Source: Marinobacter sp. es.048 (lineage in GTDB: Bacteria; Pseudomonadota; Gammaproteobacteria; Pseudomonadales; Oleiphilaceae). Taken from it: a DNA stretch of 64,000 nt. The stretch lies in contig NZ_FYFA01000001.1 in assembly GCF_900188435.1 (NCBI RefSeq), positions 124,001-188,000 on the forward strand, given 5' to 3'. A model generated the notes under the pieces. It did not search any database, had not been told where the DNA came from, and saw only the letters and a program-made list of their open reading frames with translations. Numbering within the stretch: the stretch's first letter is position 1; each line of letters starts with the position of its first letter. Below are positions 51,146 to 60,190 of the stretch, in pieces. A program made the position numbers and the translations under genes.

Positions 51146-51586
51146 ATGTTCAAACGGATTCTGGTGGCAGTAGACGGCTCAATGACCTCCTTCGAGGCCT
51201 TGAGCAAGGCTATTGAGCTACAAGAACTGACTGATGCGGAGATCTACCTGCTGTGTGTGTACAAGCATCACAGCCTGTTTGAGGCGTCCCTGTCGATCGG
51301 ACGACCGGCTGAAATGGACATCCCGGATAAAGTGCTTTCAGAATACGCCAAAGACGTGGTGAATCACGCCAAACAGCTAGCGGCGGAGCGCGGCGGCAAA
51401 AACGTACGGGGCTTCGTGAAAGCAGGTAAACCGTCAAAGGTCATCGTTGAGTTTGCCAAGGAAAAAAGCGCAGATCTGATTGTGATCGGCACAAAGGGCA
51501 CCCACAGTGACAAAGATGGCCTGTTTCTGGGCAGCGTTTCACACCGGGTCGCATCCCACGCCAAATGCCCGGTTCTGGTGGTGTAA
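51146..51586 (+). CDS. teaD: TeaD, universal stress protein tied to TRAP transporter
   Basis: The 146-residue UspA-family protein begins MFKRILVAVDGS after AAGGAG. It carries a nucleotide-binding loop GTKGTHSDKDGLFLGS, which is one residue longer than the usual G-x2-G-x9-G(S/T). In Halomonas, TeaD binds ATP and negatively regulates TeaABC uptake. The operon position directly after teaC supports the same role. Confidence 0.85.
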   Translation: MFKRILVAVDGSMTSFEALSKAIELQELTDAEIYLLCVYKHHSLFEASLSIGRPAEMDIPDKVLSEYAKDVVNHAKQLAAERGGKNVRGFVKAGKPSKVIVEFAKEKSADLIVIGTKGTHSDKDGLFLGSVSHRVASHAKCPVLVV

Positions 51587-51590
51587 CCGT

Positions 51591-52435
51591 CTAACCAGAG
51601 ATTTCGACCCGATCACGGCCGGCTTCCTTGGCGCGATAAAGCGCTTTGTCGGCCAGGGTCAGAATCTGTAACGGTTTTTCACCATCGTCGGGCCAGTTTG
51701 CAACGCCTACAGAGACCGCAAGCACCCCAAGATCCCGCTCCCGATGGATAATCGGCACCTCCCGAACTGCTTCACACAGCTGGTTTGCTTTGTCTCGGGC
51801 GGCGTCCGACGTCGCACCCGGCATGACCACCACAAACTCTTCACCGCCACAACGGCAAACAATGTCACTGTCCCGGAACTGCTTCTGCAGAATGCCAGCG
51901 ACTATCCTCAGGGCATCGTCTCCGGCTTCGTGGCCGTGGGTATCGTTGAACCGCTTGAAGTGATCGATATCGACGATCAGCAGGGATAGAGGCAGGTCGT
52001 TGCGCTGTGAAACAGCGCTCTCGTGCTCGAAAAGCTGATCAAAGTAGCGGCGGTTTTTCAGTCCGGTAAGTGCATCCTCATAGGAAAACTTCTGCAACTC
52101 CTCCCGCAGGGCAATGCTGGAGAGCGTGATACTGATTCTCTGGATTGCCTGATGCAGAGCCGCAAACAGACGGGCCGAACCATACGCGCTCTCCGCCTTA
52201 CCGAAAACGCCATCCCCCTCCAGCAGAAGAACACCTTCGGTTACGTTGCCTGCACTGGCAGGGGAACCGGACGGCTGAAACCCCGGACAGGACCCGGATG
52301 GTCCATGATGGAGACTTCACCCCACAGACCGATATCTGTGTAGTTGGAGAAGATCCGGAAATACACCGGCTTGCCTACATAGTTCTCGGGGAGAACGATT
52401 TCATGCCAGTCCCTGCGAAATCCAGAGGGCTTACG
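51591..52435 (-). pseudogene. Frameshifted, truncated diguanylate cyclase
   Basis: The 3' part (51591-52316 frame) encodes an intact GGDEF domain. It has metal site VDIDHFKRFND, GGEEF active site, and an RxxD inhibitory site (RDSD) five residues before it, preceded by a helix ALREELQKFSYEDALTGL. The 5' part is in another frame (52435 to a stop at 52241). It encodes a sensor-like remnant (RRDWHEIVLPEN, VYFRIFSNYTDIGLWGEV). The two frames meet near 52243-52260, consistent with a one-base deletion. The far 5' end and any start are missing; the next gene stops exactly at 52436. A sequencing error could explain the frameshift but not the lost start. Confidence 0.65.
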
Positions 52436-52744
52436 TCACTGCCGCTGCACCACCCATTCCGGGTCCTCAAACTCACCGATGGGTTTGATATCCACAAACG
52501 GCGCAGCACTGCGAATGATAGCGGCCACCTCAGGGTTATGCTGCCCTTCCATGGCATCCCGTTGCTCCTTGCTCTCCCAGGAGGCGATGGCAATCAGGGT
52601 GTTGGGGTCGCCAATCTTGCGGTGCAGCTCAGTGCCCCTGGCCCCGGGCGCCTGCTGGATAATTTCGCTCGCTCTTACCCAGGCATCGGCGTATTCCTCC
52701 GCAGTGTGGCCTTCCCGGATGTGCACTTCAAAAATGAATTTCAT
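52436..52744 (-). CDS. Antibiotic biosynthesis monooxygenase (ABM)-like protein
   Basis: The 102-residue protein begins MKFIFEVHIREGHTAEEYAD and has the dimeric ferredoxin-like ABM pattern (ARGTELHRKIGDPN, IAIASWESKEQRDAMEGQHN). Many such proteins are quinol oxygenases or degradation enzymes of unknown substrate. ATG 52744 is chosen over an upstream start. It lies between two broken genes, in the same orientation. Confidence 0.7.
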   Translation of the reverse strand: MKFIFEVHIREGHTAEEYADAWVRASEIIQQAPGARGTELHRKIGDPNTLIAIASWESKEQRDAMEGQHNPEVAAIIRSAAPFVDIKPIGEFEDPEWVVQRQ

Positions 52745-52807
52745 GAGACCTCCCGACGACTGCCAGTCCAATCCGGTCGCGTTATCCCGTGATTGCGGCA
52801 AACACAG

Positions 52808-53005
52808 TTAACGTGAGGAGCGGCCCATCACCAGCAGCGCCAATAGCGCAGAGTCCACCATCAGCACCAGTGCCACCGCATTGAGCACGGGCGTGGAGCC
52901 TTCCCGAAGGCGATTGAACAGGGCCACGGTCAACGGTGTATTACTACCTGTCAGCATAACGGTGGTATTGAAGTTTTCAAATGACATCAGGAAGGCCATG
53001 GCCGC
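52808..53005 (-). pseudogene. C-terminal fragment of an ABC permease (PotC-like)
   Basis: About 65 residues in frame (AAMAFLMSFENFNTTVMLTG, then TPLTVALFNRLREG) match the end of spermidine/putrescine-type ABC permeases. The N-terminal three quarters are gone: upstream of 53005 the reading frame no longer resembles a permease. It is not a copy of the neighbouring potI, whose tail is different, so it is the remnant of another transporter. Confidence 0.7.
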
Positions 53006-53148
53006 TTTCACTACAAAGCACGGTTCCGTATCGAACGAGAGGCCATGATCATAACGCATTCTTACTGATGGCAAGTTCAGAAGCTTGCTAACCATTTGTT
53101 ATCAGAAAGTGATAGATCATGTATTGCAGTTTTGTGAAACCCGGGACA

Positions 53149-53176
53149 AAAAACGGAGACCGCGGCCTCCGTTTTT
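53149..53176 (-). terminator. Rho-independent terminator of the pot operon
   Basis: AAAAACGGAG pairs with CTCCGTTTTT around an 8-base GC-rich loop, 27 bp after the potF stop. On the minus strand the stem is followed by a T-run, so it terminates the pot operon. The symmetric A/T tails would allow it to act in both directions. Confidence 0.85.
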
Positions 53177-53202
53177 CCTGTTGCTATCAAGTGCCGGCGC
53201 GT

Positions 53203-54243
53203 TTAACGGCCGGACTTCAGCATTTCCCAGTACTTGGCGTAGACCTGAAGGGCGTCGTCGCCAATGTCGGTCTGAAACTCGGCATTGATCATATCGGTGG
53301 CATTCGGATAGCTCGCCCGATTGTTCGCGACTTCATCCGGCAGCATATCGCGCGCCGCCAGGTTCGGCGTGGCATAACCGATCTCCTCGCTGATCAGTGC
53401 GGAGATTTCAGGTTGCAGCACGAAACTGACGAACTGATGGGCCGCTTCCGGATTCTTGGCGTTTTTCGGAATCACGAAACTGTCCAGCCAGGCAATAATG
53501 CCCTCTTCCGGGTAGACATATTCGAGCGACTCCATGGTGTCCTTGCCCATCACGGCCTCGCCGTTCCAGATCATGCCCACGTCGGCCTCACCTTCCAGGT
53601 AGGGCATGCGGGGCGCATCGGAGTTGAAGGTGCGAACCGAAGGCATCAGCTCGGCAAGCTTTTCATAGGCTGCCTCGATTTCTTCAGGGTTGGTGCTGTT
53701 GCCTGAGTAACCCAGCACCCGCAAACCTACATGGAACACTTCCCGCATGTCGTTGGTGAGCATCACACGGCCCTCGAAGCGGTCTTCCCACAGGTCTTCC
53801 CAGGCAGTTACCGGCTCGCCTTCGATGTCTGCGGTGTCGACCGCCAGCCCTGTGGTACCCCAGAGGTAGGGCACGGAGAATTTGTTATCCGGGTCGATAT
53901 CAAGGTTCACCAGCTCCGGATCCAGGTTGTCAAAGCCCTCGATCTTGCTGCGATCGATTGGCAGCAGCAGATCTTCCTGGCGCATCTTGCTGACGTAGTA
54001 GGTAGACGGAACCGCAAGGTCATAAGCCGCGCTGTCATCCAGCAATTTCAAACGGGCATACATGGCCTCGTTGCTATCGTAGGTGGTGTAGACCACCTGG
54101 ATGCCGGTTTCCTCGGTGAAACGGTCAAGGACTTCCTGCGGCATGTACTCAGACCAGTTGTAAAGGTTGAGAACCTGGGGTTCCTCGGAACTGCAACCCG
54201 TCAATCCCACTGCCAGCATGCCGGCCAGTGCCAGTTTCTTCAT
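53203..54243 (-). CDS. potF: PotF-like polyamine-binding lipoprotein
   Basis: The 346-residue binding protein has a lipobox (MLAVGLTGCSS), so it is membrane-tethered rather than free as in E. coli PotF. The mature part shows VLNLYNWSEYMPQEVLDRF, YDLAVPSTYYVSKMRQE and VPYLWGTTGLAVD, typical of putrescine/spermidine binders. ATG 54243 overlaps the potI stop (ATGA). It is unusual in lying at the end of the operon. Confidence 0.85.
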   Translation of the reverse strand: MKKLALAGMLAVGLTGCSSEEPQVLNLYNWSEYMPQEVLDRFTEETGIQVVYTTYDSNEAMYARLKLLDDSAAYDLAVPSTYYVSKMRQEDLLLPIDRSKIEGFDNLDPELVNLDIDPDNKFSVPYLWGTTGLAVDTADIEGEPVTAWEDLWEDRFEGRVMLTNDMREVFHVGLRVLGYSGNSTNPEEIEAAYEKLAELMPSVRTFNSDAPRMPYLEGEADVGMIWNGEAVMGKDTMESLEYVYPEEGIIAWLDSFVIPKNAKNPEAAHQFVSFVLQPEISALISEEIGYATPNLAARDMLPDEVANNRASYPNATDMINAEFQTDIGDDALQVYAKYWEMLKSGR

Positions 54244-55013
54244 CGCTTGCTCCTTATCAGAATCCATTGAGACAACATCAGCATAACCAGTGAAAACACC
54301 AGCAACAGTGTGCCCAGGGCATTCACCTCGGGTTTCAGGCCCACACGCACCATGGAGTAAATGCGAAGGGGCAAAATTTCATAGCTCGGGCCACTAACAA
54401 ACGTACTGACTACCACATCATCGAGGGAAAGTGTAAACCCTAGCAGCCAACCTGCCAGTAAAGCCGGCATGATGACCGGGATAAGTACCGTACGGGTCAT
54501 GGTGAAATCAGAAGCGCCAAGGTCTCGTGCAGCTTCGGGCAGGCTCTCATCGAAACCGCTCAACCGGGCCATTACCGTGATCACCACGAACGGCAGACAG
54601 AAGGTCACATGGGCCAACAATAGGGAAACGTAACCCAACTGCAGGCCTACCAACAGGAACAGGGCCAGCAGGGAGATCGCCAGGACAATCTCCGGAGACA
54701 TCATCACCACAAACAGCATGCCGTTCAGCAGCTTCTTGCCCCGGAACCGGTACCGGTGCAGGCCCAGGGCGGTCAGGGCACCTATCACCGTGGACACGGT
54801 GGCCGCAGACAGCGCCAGCCAGAGGGAATTCCACATGGCGATGACCATGGCCCGGTTGTTAAACAGCGACTCGTACCAGCGCAGGCTGAGGCCACCCCAG
54901 GCATAGCCGGTGCGGGACTCGTTGAACGAGAACACCACCAGCACCACGATGGGAACATAAAGCAGGAGGTAGACCAGTGTGAGATAGGTTCGGGGCAGCC
55001 ATCGTGCCATCAC
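54240..55013 (-). CDS. potI: PotI-like polyamine ABC permease
   Basis: The 257-residue permease has six membrane helices and the EAA loop LPEAARDLGASDFTMTRTVL (about 159-178). The segment GFTLSLDDVVVSTFVSGP fits the second permease of polyamine systems. It overlaps potH and potF by 4 bp. Confidence 0.88.
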   Translation of the reverse strand: MMARWLPRTYLTLVYLLLYVPIVVLVVFSFNESRTGYAWGGLSLRWYESLFNNRAMVIAMWNSLWLALSAATVSTVIGALTALGLHRYRFRGKKLLNGMLFVVMMSPEIVLAISLLALFLLVGLQLGYVSLLLAHVTFCLPFVVITVMARLSGFDESLPEAARDLGASDFTMTRTVLIPVIMPALLAGWLLGFTLSLDDVVVSTFVSGPSYEILPLRIYSMVRVGLKPEVNALGTLLLVFSLVMLMLSQWILIRSKR

Positions 55014-55867
55014 GCGCCCTCCTCACCGATTCGCCGTTTACTCAACCGGTGGGCAAACATGAGAAACGCCATGGTCACGGTAAGCACGATGCTGGCGGCA
55101 GCCCCGAAGGGCCAGTTACGAGCGTCGAGGAACTGGTTCTTGATCACGTTACCCACCAGCAGATTGCGGGAACCGCCCAGAATATCGGGAACAAAGAAAA
55201 GCCCCATGGCGGGCAGCAACACCAGCATCACGCCGGCCAGAACCCCGGGCAGAGTGAGCGGGACAATCACGTGTACAAAGGTGGACAGCCGGCCCGCGCC
55301 AAGATCGTGAGAAGCCAGCAGCAGCTCCTGCTTGAGGTCCTCAAACACCGAATACAACGGCAGGATCATGAACGGCAGCAGCAGATACACCAGGCCGATG
55401 ATCACTGCGCCCTCCGTGTAAAGCAGTTGCAGGGGCTCATCAATCAGCCCGATCGACATCAGGGCACTGTTCAGCAGTCCGTTGGTGGCGAGGATCAGCT
55501 TCAGTGCGTAGGTGCGCACGAGGGAGTTGGTCCAGAAAGGCACGATCAGCAGAAAAATCAGTATCAACTGCCGCTGTTTGGCCACTTTGGACAACGCCCA
55601 CGCAAACGGATAGCCAATCAGCAAACACACCAGGGTGGTCATCGCCGCCATGTACAGGGAATGCAGGAACACTTCCAGATACAGAGGATCAAACAGCTGG
55701 CGGTAGGCATCGAGGTTCAGGGGCAGTGACAGAAACGAGACCGGGTCCCGGGTCATGACACTGGCGCCCACCACCAACAGATTCGGCGCCAGCACCAGGA
55801 ACAGGAGCCAGCCCCACACCAGGATCAGGACAGCGGTCTTGAACGGCTGCTGCATAACGCTATGCAT
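55010..55867 (-). CDS. potH: PotH-like polyamine ABC permease
   Basis: The 285-residue permease has six helices and the EAA loop [20 protein letters not shown]. Two starts are possible: 55867, overlapping the potG stop, or 55855, 4 bp after it; neither has a strong ribosome site. The open frame to 55930 runs over potG. It forms the channel with PotI. Confidence 0.87.
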   Translation of the reverse strand: MHSVMQQPFKTAVLILVWGWLLFLVLAPNLLVVGASVMTRDPVSFLSLPLNLDAYRQLFDPLYLEVFLHSLYMAAMTTLVCLLIGYPFAWALSKVAKQRQLILIFLLIVPFWTNSLVRTYALKLILATNGLLNSALMSIGLIDEPLQLLYTEGAVIIGLVYLLLPFMILPLYSVFEDLKQELLLASHDLGAGRLSTFVHVIVPLTLPGVLAGVMLVLLPAMGLFFVPDILGGSRNLLVGNVIKNQFLDARNWPFGAAASIVLTVTMAFLMFAHRLSKRRIGEEGA

Positions 55868-56981
55868 CGGCCGACAGTCCCTCTTCGCTCCGCTGACCGG
55901 CTTCTTCCGGAAGCAGCCACTCCCAGCCATCCACCCAGCTGACTTTCACGGGTTCTCCGAGCCGGTAATCGAAGGCCGGATCGTCCTCGTCAAAAAATTC
56001 GCTGGCCAGAACCTCGGTGCCATCAGACAGCTGAATAACCGAATCCAGGGTGCTACCCTTGTAGTTGCGCTCAACGATCTTGCCCGCCACGCCCTGCTCA
56101 TCGGCCGGGTCCAGAACCCGGATATCTTCCGGCCGCAGCAAAACATGCAAACGCTGGTCAGCCTGCACCAGGAAATCCGGGCGACGCAGGGTTCGTTTAA
56201 GGCCAAAGACATCCACCGTGATGGAATCGTTGTGTACCGACTCAACCGTACCCGGGAAAAAATTGGTTTCCCCTACAAACCGGGCGGTAAACAGATTGGC
56301 CGGCCGCTCGTAGACTTCCCGGGGCGTACCCAGCTGTTGCACCAGGCCATCCTTGAGCACAACCACCCGATCGGACATGGAGAGCGCCTCTTCCTGATCG
56401 TGGGTCACGAACACAAAGGTGATTCCGAGCTCCCGTTGCAGGCGTTTCAGCTCAACCTGCATGGTGCGGCGCAGCTTGTAGTCCAGGGCCGAGAGCGGTT
56501 CATCCAGCAGTAGCAGCCGCGGTCGCTTGGCCACCGCCCGGGCGATGGCAACCCGCTGCTGCTGGCCGCCGGACAGCTGATGGGGCTTACGACGGGCGAA
56601 ATCCTGCAACTGGACCATGGCAAGCGCTTCATCGACACGTTGGCGAATCTCATCCTTGGGTCGCTTTTCCATTTTCAGGCCATAGGCCACGTTGTCGAAC
56701 ACCGACATATGGGGGAAAAGCGCGTAGTGCTGGAATACGGTATTAAGCGGGCGGTTTTCCGGAGCGGTGTGGGTAAGGTCTTCCCCCGCCAGGGTGATGG
56801 TGCCCTCGTCCGGATGTTCGAAACCTGCCATCAGCCGCAATAGGGTGGTCTTACCGCAACCGGAAGGGCCCAGCAAGGTAATGAACTCGCCGTCGTAGAT
56901 CTCAAGATACAGACGGTCGAGCACCGTTTTGCCACCGAATTGCTTGGAAAGATTGCTCAAGGATAGCAGTGTCTGTTTCAT
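55860..56981 (-). CDS. potG: PotG-like polyamine ABC ATPase
   Basis: The 373-residue ATPase has Walker [10 protein letters not shown] (about 38-46), signature [14 protein letters not shown] (about 137-150), Walker [13 protein letters not shown], and a C-terminal TOBE domain from about 285. It is the first gene of the operon potG-potH-potI-potF. Uptake of putrescine or spermidine is expected. Confidence 0.9.
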   Translation of the reverse strand: MKQTLLSLSNLSKQFGGKTVLDRLYLEIYDGEFITLLGPSGCGKTTLLRLMAGFEHPDEGTITLAGEDLTHTAPENRPLNTVFQHYALFPHMSVFDNVAYGLKMEKRPKDEIRQRVDEALAMVQLQDFARRKPHQLSGGQQQRVAIARAVAKRPRLLLLDEPLSALDYKLRRTMQVELKRLQRELGITFVFVTHDQEEALSMSDRVVVLKDGLVQQLGTPREVYERPANLFTARFVGETNFFPGTVESVHNDSITVDVFGLKRTLRRPDFLVQADQRLHVLLRPEDIRVLDPADEQGVAGKIVERNYKGSTLDSVIQLSDGTEVLASEFFDEDDPAFDYRLGEPVKVSWVDGWEWLLPEEAGQRSEEGLSADA

Positions 56982-57036
56982 CGGCGCTGCCCAAAGAATA
57001 AGCGGCCTATTTTTCCAGAAAGCGACACAAACAAAA

Positions 57037-57097
57037 AGGGGCGCGGAGCATTCTGAACTCTCACGCCCCTCTCGGGGACCGGCCCTGTCGGGCCGGT
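57037..57097 (-). terminator. Double hairpin terminator after the TRAP binding protein
   Basis: On the minus strand, 14 bp after the stop at 57111, a perfect 8-bp stem (ACCGGCCC/GGGCCGGT, 4-base loop) is followed by a second stem (AGGGGCG/CGCCCCT, 20-base loop) and then a T-run. The second is a typical intrinsic terminator. Confidence 0.75.
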
Positions 57098-57110
57098 ACG
57101 CTGGTCAGCC

Positions 57111-58181
57111 TTAGTCTTCGGCCACGCTGTTCAGGTAAGCCTTGTCTGAAATGTTGGTCCACTGACGAACCTGCTTGAGGTAGTCACGCTGGGACTCGAT
57201 GATTTCTTTCGCCAGCGGATCGTTTTCAGCGGCCTCTGCCAGAAGCCGGTTAGTGGTGCTGCGCAGGGCATCAATGACTTCCGGCGGGAACACCTTGTGG
57301 GTAACATCCGGATAGTCTTCTTTCATCCGGTCCCAGGCCACACCACTCTGATGGGTGCTCTGGATGTACATGTCATAAGCAGCCGTGCGCATGGACACCC
57401 GCAGGATCTCCTGAAGATCCTTTGGCAACTCTTCCCAGGTCTTCTTGTTAATCAGGAACTGGACTTCCGCACCTGGCTCCTGCCAGCCCGAATAATAGTA
57501 TTTGGCGATCTGATGGAAGCCCATCTGGAAGTCCAGAGCGGGACCGACCCACTCAACGGCGTCCACGGTGCCACGCTCCAGGGCTGTGTAAAGCTCACCC
57601 GGCGGCAGGTTAGTCACGGCAACGCCCAGTTCAGACATAACCTCGCCTGCAAAACCTGGGGTGCGCATCTTCAGGCCCTTGAGGTCTTCAAGAGAGTTAA
57701 TCTCCTTGCGGAACCAGCCACCCATCTGGTTACCGGTATTACCACCCGGGAAGGAGAGCATGCCGTAAGGCTCATACACCTTTTGCATCAGTTCCATGCC
57801 TTCGCCGTGGTAGAACCAGGCGTACATTTCAGGTGCAATAAGCCCGAACGGGATGGTGGTGAAGTACATGGCGTTGGGGATGGTGCCCTTGTAGTAATAG
57901 GACGCGGTGTGGCCCATGTCGTACTGGCCATTGCGCACGAGATCGAAAATCCCGAAAGGCGCCTTGTGCTTGTTGGACGGGTCAATGCGAATCTGCAGCC
58001 GGCCATCCGACATCGTTTCGGCCATGTCCGCCATATGCTGAACAGTCTCTCCCAGTACTGGCGAGTTGGGGCCCCAAGTTTGCGCAAGGCGCAAGGTGAA
58101 GTTTTCCTCGGCCACCGAGGACACGCTGAACGCGGTGGCTGCAGCGGCCACGGCCGCAAGCAGTGTTTTCCGGATTGTCAT
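57111..58181 (-). CDS. Orphan TRAP solute-binding protein (TakP-like)
   Basis: The 356-residue DctP-family protein begins MTIRKTLLAAVAAAATAFSV, with GGAAG 8 bp upstream. It shows FRLAQ-type start TLRLAQTWGPNSP, GHTASYYYKG, PGGNTGNQMGGWFRKEI and VDAVEWVGPALDFQMGF, as in 2-oxoacid-binding TakP and relatives. No dctQ or dctM gene lies beside it, and it is flanked by its own promoter region and terminator. It must share membrane subunits encoded elsewhere, or serve as a binding partner for the adjacent chemoreceptor. Confidence 0.85.
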   Translation of the reverse strand: MTIRKTLLAAVAAAATAFSVSSVAEENFTLRLAQTWGPNSPVLGETVQHMADMAETMSDGRLQIRIDPSNKHKAPFGIFDLVRNGQYDMGHTASYYYKGTIPNAMYFTTIPFGLIAPEMYAWFYHGEGMELMQKVYEPYGMLSFPGGNTGNQMGGWFRKEINSLEDLKGLKMRTPGFAGEVMSELGVAVTNLPPGELYTALERGTVDAVEWVGPALDFQMGFHQIAKYYYSGWQEPGAEVQFLINKKTWEELPKDLQEILRVSMRTAAYDMYIQSTHQSGVAWDRMKEDYPDVTHKVFPPEVIDALRSTTNRLLAEAAENDPLAKEIIESQRDYLKQVRQWTNISDKAYLNSVAED

Positions 58182-58288
58182 TGTGTTGGCTTCCATTATT
58201 GTTGGTATGAAAACAGGTATTTCTGTCACGCAACCATCATAGCTTTTTCATGATGTTCCGCCAATCGGCAGATCACCATGAAGCGGTA

Positions 58289-59965
58289 TCAGACCTTGAA
58301 CTGACCGACCAGATCCCGAAGGCTTTCGCCCAGTCGCGCCAATTCATGACTGGCTTCGTTGGTCTGGGTTACGCCGGTATCACTGCGCTGAGCAGCATCG
58401 ACAATGCGGACCACGTTCTGGTTGACCTCCTCGGCAACCTGGCTCTGTTGCTCGGCCGCGGTCGCAATCTGGGTCACCTGATCGTGAATCTGACCCACCG
58501 AATTCTCAATGGTTTTGAGGGCATCCGTGGCGTGGTTGATCCTCTCAACAGTTTCAGTTGAGCGCTTGCGGGATTTGTTCATCCGCTCAACCGATGCTTT
58601 CGATTCCGTCACGAAGCCATCAATCATTTCCCGGATCTGATCGGCAGACTCTGCACTGCGCTTGGCCAGCTGACGCACCTCATCGGCAACCACCGAGAAA
58701 CCGCGGCCATGCTCACCAGCCCGGGCAGCCTCGATCGCCGCATTCAGGGCCAGCAGGTTGGTCTGCTCCGTCACGGCGTGGATGACATCCAGAACCTGCT
58801 GGATATCGTCGGATTTCTCAGCAAGAGCATCAATGCTCTTCGCGGTATCCTGGATTTCCTCGGAAAGCTGATTCACCGCACCCTGGGCGCTGCTAATGGT
58901 TTCGCCACCCTCGCGGGCCATACGGTCGGCGTCTGACGCTGCGCTCTCAACTTCATTGGCGTTGCCGGAGATTTGTTGGATCGTGGCTGCCATTTCATTG
59001 ATCGCCGAGGCAATCTGGTCGGTCTCGGAACCCTGCTCCTGGACGGAAGCCCGGGTTTCATTAGCTACCCGGCTCAGTTCTTCCGCCGCGGACGCGACCT
59101 GATCCGTGGTCGCACCAACCTCACGCATGGTGTCCTGGATCTTGATCACGAAGGCGTTAAAGCGCCGGCCGAGCTCGGCCAGCTCGTCATTACCCTCGTC
59201 CGGAAGACGCTGGCGCAGGTCACCTTCGCCATCGGCAATTTCCTGCATCATGTTGCTGACGCCCTTCAATGGCCGGGTCACGCTGCGGCCGACGAAAATA
59301 CCAATCACCAGGGCAATCACAACCACCACCACCGTGACCAACAGGATAAAGCTCAGGGTTTCGGCCATACCGGTCTCGATTTCCTCACGGGCGGCTGCCA
59401 CCTGCCGGTCGATATCGGTAATGTACACACCGGCACCTATCATCCAGTCCCAGTCCGGGATGAGGGTGGAATAGGACATCTTGGGTTCTTCATTACCAGA
59501 GGCCGGGTTCATCCAGTCGTAGCCGTAAAAGCCATCCTCCTCGGCCGCCGCAAAAAGATCCCCCACCAGACGCTTCAGAGTCGGGTTATTGGCTGGCCCC
59601 TCTTTGGAAGGATCGGGAGCATAGGCCAGGTTGTAGACATCACGGGTGTAGGCAAACACATAGTTGGTTTCATCGAAGCGAATCGCACGCAAACGGGCTG
59701 CTGCCGCTTCCTTCGCTTCTTTCTCACTTAACGATGGGTCATTCTTGGCTTCCAGTACGACCGCTTTGGCCGCATCAACCAGATTCTGCAAGCCAGCCTT
59801 TCGCGCTTCCAGAAGACTGTTCTCAAGGCGCTTGAGTTCCTCCTCGCCATTGGCCTGAATCTGGCTGGCGGTAATCCAGGCGAGAGTCGCCGCCGTAACA
59901 AGTACTGGGATCATTACGGCCACCAGTAAGCGAGTTCGAATTTTCAACCGACTCAGAACATTCAT
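58289..59965 (-). CDS. Methyl-accepting chemotaxis protein with Cache domain
   Basis: The 558-residue receptor has membrane helix 1 (about 12-31) and a periplasmic single-Cache domain (about 35-185) with YVFAYTRDVYNLAYAPDPS and DWDWMIGAGVYITDID. Membrane helix 2 spans about 193-215. HAMP (about 213-267) and the signalling domain (about 290-558) follow, the latter with [20 protein letters not shown]. Such sCache_2 domains often bind small organic acids. It lies 107 bp downstream of the TakP-like gene start region, on the same strand. Confidence 0.9.
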   Translation of the reverse strand: MNVLSRLKIRTRLLVAVMIPVLVTAATLAWITASQIQANGEEELKRLENSLLEARKAGLQNLVDAAKAVVLEAKNDPSLSEKEAKEAAAARLRAIRFDETNYVFAYTRDVYNLAYAPDPSKEGPANNPTLKRLVGDLFAAAEEDGFYGYDWMNPASGNEEPKMSYSTLIPDWDWMIGAGVYITDIDRQVAAAREEIETGMAETLSFILLVTVVVVVIALVIGIFVGRSVTRPLKGVSNMMQEIADGEGDLRQRLPDEGNDELAELGRRFNAFVIKIQDTMREVGATTDQVASAAEELSRVANETRASVQEQGSETDQIASAINEMAATIQQISGNANEVESAASDADRMAREGGETISSAQGAVNQLSEEIQDTAKSIDALAEKSDDIQQVLDVIHAVTEQTNLLALNAAIEAARAGEHGRGFSVVADEVRQLAKRSAESADQIREMIDGFVTESKASVERMNKSRKRSTETVERINHATDALKTIENSVGQIHDQVTQIATAAEQQSQVAEEVNQNVVRIVDAAQRSDTGVTQTNEASHELARLGESLRDLVGQFKV

Positions 59966-60055
59966 TGTACCGCGCTCCGTGGGGATTTTTGTTGCTGGAG
60001 ATTATCCACAGACCACACCAGGTGATCTGTTCCAGTTTGTTAAGAGAGATTTCAG

Positions 60056-60075
60056 CAGGCGCCCTGCTGCGCCTG
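60056..60075. other. Hairpin in the MCP/SixA divergent region
   Basis: CAGGCGC and GCGCCTG form a 7-bp stem with a 6-base loop, 90 bp from the MCP start and 115 bp from the SixA-CHAD start. It could be a leader structure of either gene. Nothing else stands out in this 225-bp gap. Confidence 0.3.
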
Positions 60076-60190
60076 AGTTTCTCTGGCCAGACGGGGCTTC
60101 CGCCAATGTTTTCAGATGAGTAGAGTAACGGCAGTAACGTAAATGTCTTGAGTAAGCGTTAGACTTAAGGACCACGACGAAGGTAGGCCA

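Noticed and set aside
52808..53095. Small membrane protein gene of 95 codons
   Set aside because: The hydrophobic part matches only the end of an ABC permease and the N-terminal 30 codons are unrelated, so a fragment is the better call.
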